A stretch of 49,638 bases of DNA, taken from the IMG/VR virus record IMGVR_UViG_3300037560_000121, positions 1-49,638 of that record; one strand, given 5' to 3'. This DNA is from a virus. The position numbers and the translations under genes are program-made. The stretch's first letter is position 1, and each line of letters starts with the position of its first letter. Below, in pieces: positions 38,383-47,513 of the stretch. The notes under the pieces were generated by a model, which searched no databases, was not told the DNA's origin, and worked only from the letters and a program-made list of their open reading frames with translations.

Positions 38383-39840
38383 TTAGGCAGCCTTAAGTAA
38401 TCCAATTTCGGTTTCTAGTTCCTTAATACGATCATCATGTGTCTGTAGAACAGAGTGGTGTAAAGCTGTGATCCCACGACCAAACTCCAGGAATCCTGCA
38501 GGGCCTTCAGCGTCGTAGGCAATGATGTCTCCAAATCCTGCGTTGTCAAAGTCCTCGACGATGAAGCCTAAGTAACTTCCATCAACTCCTCGCCTGTTGT
38601 ACCGTTTGGTGTTGATTGAGAGAACAGCATGAGCATCGATCACAGCATCTTCAATGTTTTCCTTGAATCGTGCTGAGGAGCTGTCACGCATGATTTCCTG
38701 TATTGATCCGTCGTTCGTAGTGACCATCAAGCCTGTGCCTGCCACCGTGTTAGGAACCGCAGTTGAGACACTGGTTGTAACGGAAATTGAGGCTGAGAAG
38801 GTAGCTATCTGTGTCCCTGCAGCAATTGAAAGTGGGACCGCAGAGCTATCTGTTACGTCAACAATCTTAAACGCCGAGCCTTCACCAGCCAATGTCCAAT
38901 CCTGAGCAGTCGCGGTGGTCTTCTTGAATAGAATATTCGGACCACTGTCCTTGCTCAAAGTCAGTGTTTCGCCAGCATCGGCAGTGATTGTGACTACGCC
39001 AGCAAACACTCCAGTTGTTGCTGTAAGAGCAGCAGTAGCAAATGTTCCACCAGCTACCGTCAACACATTTGCCGTGTGGGTCAAAGTTATGTCGCCAGCA
39101 TTGAAGTTAATGACTGCACCACTAGCCAAGAATAAATCAGCAAATGCTGTACCAGAGGCTCCAAGCGCTCCAGAATTATCAGCACTAGCTAGAAACGCAT
39201 CGGCGGTGACATTATTTGTGAATACTGCCTGTTGAGCAGAATCGATCACGAGCGCAGTTGTTATGACTGTAGAACTAGCATCGGTGCCGGTTCTGAACTC
39301 TATTTTCGAGGGCACACGTCCTGTACCAATTGTGCCTTCGGAGGTGACTAAAATTTGAGCGCTTTCAGTAGCATAGTCAGTACCATCGTCACCAAAAAAG
39401 AGTATGTCGCCGAGAGCATCACCAGTTTCAACGGTCGCAAACGAACCAATGGCAGCACGGGACCGCATAAGCTGTATCGTAGGTCTAACGCCTGCTGCCG
39501 CAGCAGAGAATCTTCCAATAAGCAAATTGGTGTCTGCGCCGCCAGTTCCTAATAATTGGAATTCTGCGGTATCCTGAACAGTAATCTGGGCAGTATGCCC
39601 TACTACTATGCCAAAACCATTAGCGACAAGAAGATCCACACCGACGGTGACACCAGCAGCACCTGTGAACTCAGAGATTGTATCTACCTTAAGAGTAGAA
39701 GAGATGCCAACTGTGCCAGTGACACTGAGGGTCTCTGTAGCAAGGGCTGATCCACCTACGTGTAGGGAGTTGACATTCCGAAGGTCGTTACCCTCGAAGT
39801 TGGACCCGCCAGCAGTGTCGATGAGTAGAGATATAGTCAT
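38383..39840 (-). CDS. Tail fibre with S74 autocleaving chaperone
   Basis: A 485-residue protein. Residues 1-45 share MTISLLID, SLHVGG and surrounding residues with the shorter protein at 41089-41520, an apparent common attachment domain. The middle is beta-rich and repetitive. SSARFKENI near residue 385 starts a peptidase S74 intramolecular chaperone, which trims itself with its serine and lysine after trimer folding; YLGFIVEDF follows, and LQTHDDRIKELETEI is a C-terminal coiled coil. A receptor-binding fibre is likely. Confidence 0.8.
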   Translation of the reverse strand: MTISLLIDTAGGSNFEGNDLRNVNSLHVGGSALATETLSVTGTVGISSTLKVDTISEFTGAAGVTVGVDLLVANGFGIVVGHTAQITVQDTAEFQLLGTGGADTNLLIGRFSAAAAGVRPTIQLMRSRAAIGSFATVETGDALGDILFFGDDGTDYATESAQILVTSEGTIGTGRVPSKIEFRTGTDASSTVITTALVIDSAQQAVFTNNVTADAFLASADNSGALGASGTAFADLFLASGAVINFNAGDITLTHTANVLTVAGGTFATAALTATTGVFAGVVTITADAGETLTLSKDSGPNILFKKTTATAQDWTLAGEGSAFKIVDVTDSSAVPLSIAAGTQIATFSASISVTTSVSTAVPNTVAGTGLMVTTNDGSIQEIMRDSSSARFKENIEDAVIDAHAVLSINTKRYNRRGVDGSYLGFIVEDFDNAGFGDIIAYDAEGPAGFLEFGRGITALHHSVLQTHDDRIKELETEIGLLKAA

Positions 39841-41079
39841 TTATGACAACTCCCTCCAACCAATAGAGCCTTCAATGTCTAGTCCTGACGTGCCACCCAC
39901 AGGACGGACGCAGAGTACAATCTCGTCTGGTGTGTTGTCGATCTTTGCACCAAGGCGAAGGACATTGTCTATGTCCTCAGCGATTGTAGTTCCACCCTTT
40001 TGTGCCGAGGATGCAAAGCCACCTGCTATCTCAAAGCCACCAGTTACCGTGTTGGTTGATCCACCAAGGACTGTCTGGATGGCAGAGTTCGTCTCATTTC
40101 CGTAGGTGAATGTGTTCGCGACTGTGGGGTTAAATAGCAGCATCCACTCGTAGTGATTGCTCCCTTGATGTTCTGCAACACTAATATCCTTAAGCTTAAT
40201 TGTAGCTCCAAGGTGTGTTGACTTCAGTCGCATTCCTATAATGGCGTATATGACATTCTCTGATGCCAGGTCGTTGTGTGTTCCTCCTGTTGACTTTCTA
40301 CGAGGAATACCTAGCTCATCTGACCCACCTTCAGACATTACAGTTGAGCAAATACACACCATTGTCGAAACAGGGGAGCTGCCTGTGGTGACCATCTGGA
40401 AGCGTAGAGGTAGGTTCGGTGTGGACATATACGCAGTAGATAACACATTTGCAGTCAAGAACTCATGGACAACAAATGTCTTTCCAGCAACCTTCAGAGC
40501 CATACGAACCCGACCAACAGACAGCCACTCAAAGTCGATGACAAACTGTTGTGCCTTTGTCCAGTCGATTGTTACACCACTGACACCAGTGCCATCCATT
40601 ACATCTATGTTCCAACTGGCTTGTGTTACTTTGTTGTCTACAGCAGTGCCAGTGACTTTAGTGCGACGTACCACCTTGACTGTACCTTCGTCGTCCTCGA
40701 AGAAGAGTCCATTGTCATCATCAAAGTAACCAATACGACGCTGGACACCAGTACCACCACCAGAGGCGTCTAGTACACCAGTCATGGCGACTAGTTGACT
40801 CTTGCCAGGCTGGTAGTTGAAACGCATGAAGGTTTGGCGAGTAAAGAGTCCAGCAGTGGTGTCAGAGGACGTGATGGTAGTGGCTGCCTTGTCTACGCTA
40901 TGGGCTGAAGAGATGCCAGAGCCACCACTGTCCAGTTCCTCATCCCAGAACAGTGGTTGGTTGTCGAAGATTTGCTTGGAGTCAAAGATCGTAAGTGGAT
41001 TGCTGACTCGCAGTCGCCCAAAGGCATCTACAGCTGCAGAGTCCTGAAATGCTATAAATACATCCTTGATATGCGACAA
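39841..41079 (-). CDS. Tail or fibre-associated structural protein
   Basis: A 412-residue protein with TTG start after AGGAG. Beta-sandwich-like pattern throughout; AFQDSAAVDAFGRLRVSNP near residue 9 is a recurrent opening of phage structural proteins of unknown role. Contains no membrane or enzymatic motif. It lies between two fibre genes that share an N-terminal module, so it is probably part of the same appendage. Confidence 0.6.
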   Translation of the reverse strand: MSHIKDVFIAFQDSAAVDAFGRLRVSNPLTIFDSKQIFDNQPLFWDEELDSGGSGISSAHSVDKAATTITSSDTTAGLFTRQTFMRFNYQPGKSQLVAMTGVLDASGGGTGVQRRIGYFDDDNGLFFEDDEGTVKVVRRTKVTGTAVDNKVTQASWNIDVMDGTGVSGVTIDWTKAQQFVIDFEWLSVGRVRMALKVAGKTFVVHEFLTANVLSTAYMSTPNLPLRFQMVTTGSSPVSTMVCICSTVMSEGGSDELGIPRRKSTGGTHNDLASENVIYAIIGMRLKSTHLGATIKLKDISVAEHQGSNHYEWMLLFNPTVANTFTYGNETNSAIQTVLGGSTNTVTGGFEIAGGFASSAQKGGTTIAEDIDNVLRLGAKIDNTPDEIVLCVRPVGGTSGLDIEGSIGWRELS

Positions 41080-41088
41080 CTTATACTC

Positions 41089-41520
41089 CTAAAGCACGTG
41101 CCAGTTGGACCCATCACAGTGGAGCAGAAGGGCCTCATATTGTGACGAAAGAGAGACTGTAAGGTCGCCATCTATTGTTTCAGAGCCAGCAGCGTCTATT
41201 GTGATAGCGTTGCCAGAAGAGTCTGTCTTCTTGATATAGAGAACCTGATCTATGGCGTCAGCTGCTGCAAGTAGGGTTATGGTGAAGGCACCACCAGAAG
41301 CACCACATAAAATTGTGTGGTCGTCTAGGGTGGTTGTGTAGTTGGCAGTTTTGGTGACGATACTAATAGCAAGTCCACCATCTATTATGACATTGCCGGA
41401 GACCTCTAGCGTAGCAGCAGCTAGAGAACGTCCTCCCACGTGTAAGGACGCAACATCACGGAGGTGATATCCCTGAAAGTCAGCTCCACCAGGTGCGTCT
41501 ATGAGTAGTGATATAGTCAT
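41089..41520 (-). CDS. Short fibre protein, paralogous N-terminus
   Basis: A 143-residue protein. The first 45 residues are a clear paralogue of the S74 fibre's N-terminus (MTISLLID..GG..F.G..LR.V.SLHVGG). The C-terminal part (TIDAAGSETIDGD and SLSSQYEALLLHCDGSNWHVL) is a module that ends many phage fibres and capsid-surface proteins. Apparently a compact fibre that attaches the same way as the long one. Confidence 0.65.
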   Translation of the reverse strand: MTISLLIDAPGGADFQGYHLRDVASLHVGGRSLAAATLEVSGNVIIDGGLAISIVTKTANYTTTLDDHTILCGASGGAFTITLLAAADAIDQVLYIKKTDSSGNAITIDAAGSETIDGDLTVSLSSQYEALLLHCDGSNWHVL

Positions 41521-41540
41521 AGTCTATCTTTCGTCCGTCA

Positions 41541-43391
41541 TTAGACAATCACAAAACGGTCAGTCGCCGATGGGGCTTCGGTCACGGCCGCAAAGTCGAG
41601 GATCCCGCCCACTCCAGTATATGCAGTGATCGCAGCACCTTGCCCAGCAAGCACACCAGTTATCCAAACGACGCTACGGTTCTTGTAATGGTCATCTGTT
41701 GCTTCAGTGAGATCCGTGCTCATCTGCGTTGTAGAAAGCGTTCCTGCTTCCGCCTCACCACTCACGATGCCACTATAGCTTTCTCCCATCGAGCCAGAGG
41801 TCACGTGGGCGCTGCGAGCCGCATCCCAGATTGCAGCGGCTGCGTCAGTCTTCTCGGTCGTGGAGAGTGGCAGTGTCGATAGCTTTGACTGGACCCGAGA
41901 CGGAATTTCGCGTTCTGACATGATAGCGTAATCCAGGATCGCCGAGCCAGTTAGGTCCAGCCGAAATACTGAGCCCGTTTTGATCGTCAGCCGAACTGCA
42001 CCAATGTCAAACCCACCCGCTTCGGCAGTAAGTCCACCATAGAACGTGCCCCCAGCAACATCAACATCGTTGATATATCCCTCGACGCTGTTGCTGTTCT
42101 CATCCACGATTTCGATGAAGTGATCGTTGGCTTCGTCGTCGTTTGCTGGAGATTCGGCGTTCGTCCCGTCCGGCAGGTCGACAGTCGTACCATCCGAAGC
42201 GATGTTCGCCTGCATTGCAGCGTTGGCCCAAGACGCGTTAGTCTGGGTCTCAGTGCAGGGAACGCGCTGCGGAATCATGGAATCTTTTGTGTAGATAAGG
42301 CATACGGCCCCGTTGGTCGGAGCTGCCTTAACCAACGTGTGCGCGGTCATCGACGCAGCGTAGCGTGAGCCTGGGCCGGTGAAGTCCGCACCAATCGTCG
42401 CTACGTTCGCGGTTGTAGTCGTGTCGTTTGTAAGGGTCTCTGACTGGAACGCTCCTGAGAGGGTGTTGACCAACAACCATCCTGCCGCATCCCCACCAGA
42501 GATTGTCCCTGAGGTGATGAAGATGGCCGTTACCACACACGTCTCGGTGCTCGTGTCTCCAGAGAGCGTATCCCCCACGCTAGGGAGTTCCGACATCGAC
42601 GTGAACGCGATGGCCTCACAAATCTCAATGGCACAGGCAACGTTCACTGCGCACTCTTCAGCGGTGCCAGGAATATCCACGTTCCCGTCCACGTCCGTCA
42701 GGGAGTCTTGAGTCGTGTAGGTTTTGCCTCCTATCACAATCGTCTGTGTATTGACGGCAAGACCAGCAAACGTGAGAAGGTTGTTGAGCCCAACTGTCCC
42801 CGCCCACCGCACGCCTCGCGCATCACTTGCCAGAGGATTGCCGTAGGTCTCAAGCTCCTGCGAGTCTTCTTCCCATTCCTCAGTTGCTGTCGCGTCGATG
42901 AAAGAGAGAATAGCTTTAGCGGTTTCTAGCTCGGTGCCAGTAATGCCAATGGCGTGGAACTTTGACGTGCCTATTTCTGCAACGATTCCCGCTGCCTTCA
43001 GGGCCGCTCCAATCGTCATGACGTTCGACGTACCGCCCTCAATGTTGAGGTTCTCAGACTGGAACGCTGGGATAGCAGCACTGTCTAAGGCACCCAAGAA
43101 CAGCTCGCCCGCTGCATCGGCTCCTCCCCAAGTTCCACCAGACAAGGCAGAACCGATGTAGCTTGCTCGATCGCCGCTGGTGGCGCCAACAATCACGTCA
43201 TAGAGCTTGGGTTCTTCGCTTCCCGACGTGAACTCGATGCTGCGCGCCAGAACGTTGGTCAGCGGTTGGCTGTCTGAAAGCCACTGCACATCGCCTGCAG
43301 CAAGCGTCAACCCAGTACCGTAGTTCTGTGCGCCCGCCTCGATAACTGGCATAATAACAATGCGGGGCTTGCCATGAGGAACACTTTTCAT
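41541..43391 (-). CDS. Structural protein with internal repeats
   Basis: A 616-residue beta-rich protein. Two comparable blocks of about 70 residues (about 60-135 and 250-330) share a GD...S..., FQSE.L and NV.TIGA core, suggesting an internal duplication. Acidic and serine/threonine-rich throughout, like fibre or baseplate proteins. The coding region is GC-richer than its neighbours. Overlaps the upstream gene by ATGA. Confidence 0.55.
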   Translation of the reverse strand: MKSVPHGKPRIVIMPVIEAGAQNYGTGLTLAAGDVQWLSDSQPLTNVLARSIEFTSGSEEPKLYDVIVGATSGDRASYIGSALSGGTWGGADAAGELFLGALDSAAIPAFQSENLNIEGGTSNVMTIGAALKAAGIVAEIGTSKFHAIGITGTELETAKAILSFIDATATEEWEEDSQELETYGNPLASDARGVRWAGTVGLNNLLTFAGLAVNTQTIVIGGKTYTTQDSLTDVDGNVDIPGTAEECAVNVACAIEICEAIAFTSMSELPSVGDTLSGDTSTETCVVTAIFITSGTISGGDAAGWLLVNTLSGAFQSETLTNDTTTTANVATIGADFTGPGSRYAASMTAHTLVKAAPTNGAVCLIYTKDSMIPQRVPCTETQTNASWANAAMQANIASDGTTVDLPDGTNAESPANDDEANDHFIEIVDENSNSVEGYINDVDVAGGTFYGGLTAEAGGFDIGAVRLTIKTGSVFRLDLTGSAILDYAIMSEREIPSRVQSKLSTLPLSTTEKTDAAAAIWDAARSAHVTSGSMGESYSGIVSGEAEAGTLSTTQMSTDLTEATDDHYKNRSVVWITGVLAGQGAAITAYTGVGGILDFAAVTEAPSATDRFVIV

Positions 43392-44161
43392 TGCCCTATC
43401 CTCAATCTATGTGAATTGCCAGTTGGAAACCGCCAAACTCCATTTTTCATGCTCATACCCCGTCTAGTTCCCCGTGCATACCCACGAGGAGATTTTCTAA
43501 TCGTCGCCCCGACGGCGGCTGCTGCTGGACGAACAGCGAGCGTTGTTGCAACAGATTGCTCGTCAGCTGAAAGGGTAAATGTGCCGGGGTTTTCCGATGT
43601 AGCATTCACCTCATCTCGTGCTATGGCTCCTACGTGGTCTCCTGTTGCCTGTGAGGATTGGCCTGTGGTGTAATTGGCAGGGTAGCCATCAACGGTTACG
43701 GCAACATTATCCGCCACTACAGAGGCAAACCACAAAATATCTTCGGCAGCGCCAAGCCCAAATGGTGTTAGATTGGGCGGATCTGGGTTTGCTGTTTGCA
43801 CCGAGGACGTTGCAACTTCAGGCAAACTCGTACCGTGCCAGGTCGCGGCAGAGATGCGATAGGACCAATGGCTACAAGTGGTAGTACCAGAAGAAAGCGT
43901 GACCTCTAGTGTAGCCCCCTCACTCCCAGAAGCACTTTTTACAAACCACACACTACTCGCATGTCCACCTGGCGCTCCAATATTACCTAGAATAGTCCAA
44001 CCGGCAGGGGTATTGAGAAGAGTATTCACGTCTGTCGAAAACGCCATATACACCATCAATAGATCGCCTGCGCTGATACTAGCAGGGAGATCCACTGTGA
44101 ATGTTCCCGACGCTGAGGTAGTCTGGCTTGTATTCGTCGCTGCAATAGTTGGGAAAGCCAC
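43388..44161 (-). CDS. Tail protein with Ig/lectin-like fold
   Basis: A 257-residue protein with GTG start after GAGGGGG. Strand-rich pattern (TSASGTFTVDLPASISAGDLLMVYMAFS, SSVWFVKSASGSEGATLEVTL) is reminiscent of beta-sandwich domains in phage appendages. The tail is basic (RKSPRGYARGTRRG). Not assigned to a family. Confidence 0.55.
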   Translation of the reverse strand: MAFPTIAATNTSQTTSASGTFTVDLPASISAGDLLMVYMAFSTDVNTLLNTPAGWTILGNIGAPGGHASSVWFVKSASGSEGATLEVTLSSGTTTCSHWSYRISAATWHGTSLPEVATSSVQTANPDPPNLTPFGLGAAEDILWFASVVADNVAVTVDGYPANYTTGQSSQATGDHVGAIARDEVNATSENPGTFTLSADEQSVATTLAVRPAAAAVGATIRKSPRGYARGTRRGMSMKNGVWRFPTGNSHRLRIGQ

Positions 44162-44162
44162 T

Positions 44163-45140
44163 CTACCACCCCCTCACTTCACTGAAAGGCCCTATTCGAC
44201 CTTGATCCCCCACACGAATTGCGAACGCACCATAGTAGACGAAGTCTCGCGATGGATCAGGACCATCTTGACCAGTGTCAGCTATTGTATGTGGAAACAG
44301 GGGATTAGGATCGGCAGCTCCTTGACGCCATGTCGGTCCTGCATCGTGACCACCAAGATGGAGATTCGTTACGCAACCATCACCAAGAGTCATACCGGCC
44401 CCATCTCGAAGGGCAGCAATAGTCTCCGGAGCACTACTAGCAAAGTTTGCAGACTCATCGACGCCATCAACCCAAATTTCAGGTGCATAGCTATCGACAC
44501 CTTTACGTGTCCAACCTACCTCGATGAGATAGGTCCGGTCCTTGCTTGGAGAGGGACTCCAAACGTATTGCGAAGGGCTTTTGGAGTTGAGGTGAAAGTC
44601 GAGATCAAAAGTCCCGTCGTCTTTGTTGCTAAAGTGGAACTCCCATCCACAAGAAGTGTTACAATTACCACAACCTCCTGTTGAAGACGGAACGTTTTGG
44701 TATCCGTGGTTTGATCCCGCCCCAAGATTCCCCGGATTGTCAGTTATACTCTGCCGAAAATAGTAACGATGCCAGATGGCTTCGCCTACTGCGGGAACGG
44801 GGATGAGTTCATCCGAAGACCTAATCCTGACACTGCCCACTGTGTTTGTAGCAGTACCAGAAGCATCGGTATGAGGAATTGTGTAAACATTTGTGAGGCC
44901 GGCTGGAAAGCCTAGTCCGCTCGCAGAACCAACAGAGAAGCCCTCGCCATCATTATCAACGAATGGCCACGTTGTTCCATCGCGTAGAGCAGCAGCAGAG
45001 TTACCTGTGCTATTCGACCAGTTAGAGACGAAGTTGGGTGTTGACTCGGGTGCAGCAACGCTGACCGCCGCTGGTGCTGGCATCCGACGGCCAAACGCGC
45101 CTCCACCTCGACTCAGATTTGCTCGTCCTCGACGGGTCAT
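44163..45140 (-). CDS. Concanavalin/lyase-like tail protein
   Basis: A 325-residue protein. Beta-jelly-roll-like pattern with aromatic strands (GEAIWHRYYFRQSITDN, WEFHFSNKDDGTFDLDFHLN, DRTYLIEVGWTRKG) resembles concanavalin A-like lectin or polysaccharide-lyase folds. GGCGNCNTSCGWEF (about 165-178) holds three cysteines, perhaps a metal or disulfide loop. Carbohydrate binding is likely; catalysis is not shown. No clear ribosome site precedes the ATG. Confidence 0.5.
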   Translation of the reverse strand: MTRRGRANLSRGGGAFGRRMPAPAAVSVAAPESTPNFVSNWSNSTGNSAAALRDGTTWPFVDNDGEGFSVGSASGLGFPAGLTNVYTIPHTDASGTATNTVGSVRIRSSDELIPVPAVGEAIWHRYYFRQSITDNPGNLGAGSNHGYQNVPSSTGGCGNCNTSCGWEFHFSNKDDGTFDLDFHLNSKSPSQYVWSPSPSKDRTYLIEVGWTRKGVDSYAPEIWVDGVDESANFASSAPETIAALRDGAGMTLGDGCVTNLHLGGHDAGPTWRQGAADPNPLFPHTIADTGQDGPDPSRDFVYYGAFAIRVGDQGRIGPFSEVRGW

Positions 45141-45162
45141 AATGTATCACACAAGATAGTCA

Positions 45163-45489
45163 TTAGGTTAGCTCGTAGATGACTTGTACAGGGAACGTGC
45201 GCTCTGCACCTTCAGAAGAGCCAGACACTACTCGGACTGCTTTGAAACGACCAGGGTAGTCCACCAAAGTGATGTCTAGAGCCGTTACGTTGAGATCAGC
45301 TTCAGCTACTTGGACGGTTCTCCAAGTGTCATCTGCTCCCTGTCCCTCCACCTTGACAGTACCTGTCAGTGCTGAAGGTCCCTCTATAGACAGAGCCCGT
45401 GCAGTCCTATAAGCCTTTAAGACGACTGTTGTAGACTCTGTCCCAGAATTCGCGATCACTAGGCTGGTCAAAGGATGTGATATACCCAT
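45163..45489 (-). CDS. Structural protein, tandem paralogue B
   Basis: A 108-residue protein paralogous to the preceding gene: HPLT.LVI at the start, then RTA.ALSI.GPSAL, GADDTWR.VQV and a shared ending RTFPVQVIYEL. It lacks the internal 30-residue segment of its partner. Beta-sandwich-like. The start overlaps the partner's stop (TAATG), so the pair is coupled. Likely a repeated small tail or decoration subunit. Confidence 0.6.
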   Translation of the reverse strand: MGISHPLTSLVIANSGTESTTVVLKAYRTARALSIEGPSALTGTVKVEGQGADDTWRTVQVAEADLNVTALDITLVDYPGRFKAVRVVSGSSEGAERTFPVQVIYELT

Positions 45490-45905
45490 TAGACTACCTC
45501 ATAGATAACTTGTACAGGGAATGTACGTGCTGGAATCTCGACTGAGGAAGAAAGCAATCGGACAGCTTTGAGGCGTCCAGGAAGCTCTACTAGGGTTTCA
45601 TCACCAGCCGTAATGTTGAGATCAGTCTCATCAACCTGAACAGCTCTCCAAGTATCGTCTACACCTTTTCCTTGCACAACAACCGCACCGCCTAGAGCTG
45701 ATGGTCCTCCAATAGACAGGGCTAAGGCAGTCCTGAACTTGTCCAGAGCTATCTCATTAGAAAACTTTGTGCCAACCCCTGCTCCTGCAGACAATCCTAG
45801 GGACGCAGTTGGAGCGCCGTGAAGCCCAAGACGTGTTACTGCCGTTGTGCCAGAGCTGCCAGCAGGAATTACAAGATCTGTTAGAGGATGTGATGGATAG
45901 CCCAT
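45489..45905 (-). CDS. Structural protein, tandem paralogue A
   Basis: A 138-residue protein. Same fold pattern as paralogue B, with an extra glycine/alanine-rich segment at about residues 24-53. It is the first gene downstream of palindrome copy 6, whose right arm (on the minus strand) runs into the ribosome site GGAGAG. Likely a virion subunit; duplication probably gave rise to B. Confidence 0.6.
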   Translation of the reverse strand: MGYPSHPLTDLVIPAGSSGTTAVTRLGLHGAPTASLGLSAGAGVGTKFSNEIALDKFRTALALSIGGPSALGGAVVVQGKGVDDTWRAVQVDETDLNITAGDETLVELPGRLKAVRLLSSSVEIPARTFPVQVIYEVV

Positions 45906-45922
45906 AAGATGTTAGGCTCTCC

Positions 45923-45939
45923 TTTTCACTGAGTGAAAA
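45923..45939. repeat. 17-bp palindromic boundary element, copy 6
   Basis: TTTTCACTGAGTGAAAA, perfect arms, in the 55-bp gap between the terminase large subunit gene (upstream in transcription) and the tandem structural genes. On the minus strand it is followed by GGAGAGCC and the start of the first structural gene, matching copy 3's link to a ribosome site. Confidence 0.85.
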
Positions 45940-45960
45940 AGATATGTAAAGCCTGTGTTG

Positions 45961-47508
45961 CTATACACCATAGCCACTAAGACCACGATTCTTCCTTCCA
46001 GTTAAAGCACCCCTGAAACGCTGGAAACGCTCTAGTCCTGCGTCGTCGCGAGGGGATCTCCAGTATTTAGGGCCTTGAGCCAGGGCATCCATCATGTGTT
46101 CGTCGTCGGTTCTGCCAAAGGCCAGGAATTGTTCAATGAAGTTGATCTGTCTCTCTCGACAGAATATCATACCAGAACTGAAGAAGGGTTGGAGAGCTCC
46201 TCGGATACGGGCTGCCTTTGACTTACGAGTGGAGGGTTGGTAGTCCTCTATACGAAGGAACCTGCCTCGTCTCTGAGCTTCCTTCTCGACAAAGTAGCGT
46301 AGGGACTTCTGAAAGGCTGTGGCTTCTATGGAGAAGAGTGTAGGTGAGAATCTGTCATCTACTTCAAATAGCTTCTCGATGAGCATGAGAGGGTCAACAC
46401 GAAGCTGCCAGGTGTCTAAGAGGAAGACTTGACCTTGTTCGTTGACTCCCACGACCACAACGGCCTGGGAGTCTGAGTCTGGAGTATCCCCAACACTGGG
46501 ATCGACGTGAGCATATATGCGGAGCTTCTTCATCTCCTGTTTGTGGATCGTACCGTCAAAGTCCTTCCAGCGGATGTCACCGTCGGGAGCCACAGTATAC
46601 CAGCGTAACCAGTCACGTTGGAAGTCAGCGAAAGCAACATCCGCTGGATCATTTGCGTATTGAGCAGCCCATTGCTCTGGGTCGGCTTCCATTATCGAGG
46701 CGAAGAACTCTAGGCTGAAGCGTTCTTTGAATAGAGGTTCTATCTTACCAGTTGTCTGGTTTGTTATAATGGCCTTGCTACGCTGATGGCCAAAGCCCAT
46801 ATTCTCCATAGCGTGGGCGTAGAGGTCATTGAACCTCCAACGAGTACCACGGAGAAGCATTCTGTCTTCATCTGGAGAGATGAGCAAGGAGACACTGTGA
46901 TTTAACCAGTCCACAGCTCGCTTCATCACAGGAGGACTCTGAAAGGCCTCTTCCCCTACAAGATCATCAAAGTCGAGGAAATTGAAGTGGAGAGAAACCA
47001 CTGCCCCGCCGACACCAATAGTCATGATGGTAGGTTCACGAGCTATCAGCTGACGAGGCAGCAGTATTGCCTGGCGGTTCCAGGTGGCATCAGAGGTGTT
47101 CTTTGGTATGATGTAAGGGTAGAAAGCTCTGAAGCGCTGGTTGTTCAGGATGTGCTGTTTGATCTCCTCCAGCATTGAGGAGGCATTCAGGCCACTCTCA
47201 TTCGCTAGGAGGATACGGATGTTTGGATTCCGGCAGATCTCCCTGAGGTCGTTAGCAAGTCCAAGGGTGGTCTTGAAGTGACTGCGGGGGGCAAGGAGAA
47301 GGCTGCGGGAGCCCGGAGCAGTGTCCTGTAGATACTGGCACATCTTCCGGTGTACCCGAGGTACCAGATCCCTATATCCTAAAATTCCCCTGGTAAAGAA
47401 ATAGAGGTCATTCAGTCCAAGGTCACGGAGTCTCTTAAGATCCTCCATAGACATCTCTTCTGTGCCCTGGTCTGTCTCCATCTTAGGAGGTTCAGATATC
47501 TCAACCAC
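45961..47508 (-). CDS. Terminase large subunit
   Basis: A 515-residue packaging motor. Variant Walker A LLLAPRSHFKTT (about 70-81), Walker B-like LDFDDLVGEEAF (about 175-186), and the C-terminal nuclease with HVDPSVGDTPDSD (about 313-325) and downstream acidic residues. It pumps DNA into the prohead and cuts concatemers. GTG start after AAGGAG. The stop codon of the interrupted small frame upstream overlaps that ribosome site. Confidence 0.85.
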   Translation of the reverse strand: MVEISEPPKMETDQGTEEMSMEDLKRLRDLGLNDLYFFTRGILGYRDLVPRVHRKMCQYLQDTAPGSRSLLLAPRSHFKTTLGLANDLREICRNPNIRILLANESGLNASSMLEEIKQHILNNQRFRAFYPYIIPKNTSDATWNRQAILLPRQLIAREPTIMTIGVGGAVVSLHFNFLDFDDLVGEEAFQSPPVMKRAVDWLNHSVSLLISPDEDRMLLRGTRWRFNDLYAHAMENMGFGHQRSKAIITNQTTGKIEPLFKERFSLEFFASIMEADPEQWAAQYANDPADVAFADFQRDWLRWYTVAPDGDIRWKDFDGTIHKQEMKKLRIYAHVDPSVGDTPDSDSQAVVVVGVNEQGQVFLLDTWQLRVDPLMLIEKLFEVDDRFSPTLFSIEATAFQKSLRYFVEKEAQRRGRFLRIEDYQPSTRKSKAARIRGALQPFFSSGMIFCRERQINFIEQFLAFGRTDDEHMMDALAQGPKYWRSPRDDAGLERFQRFRGALTGRKNRGLSGYGV

Positions 47509-47513
47509 TGCTT

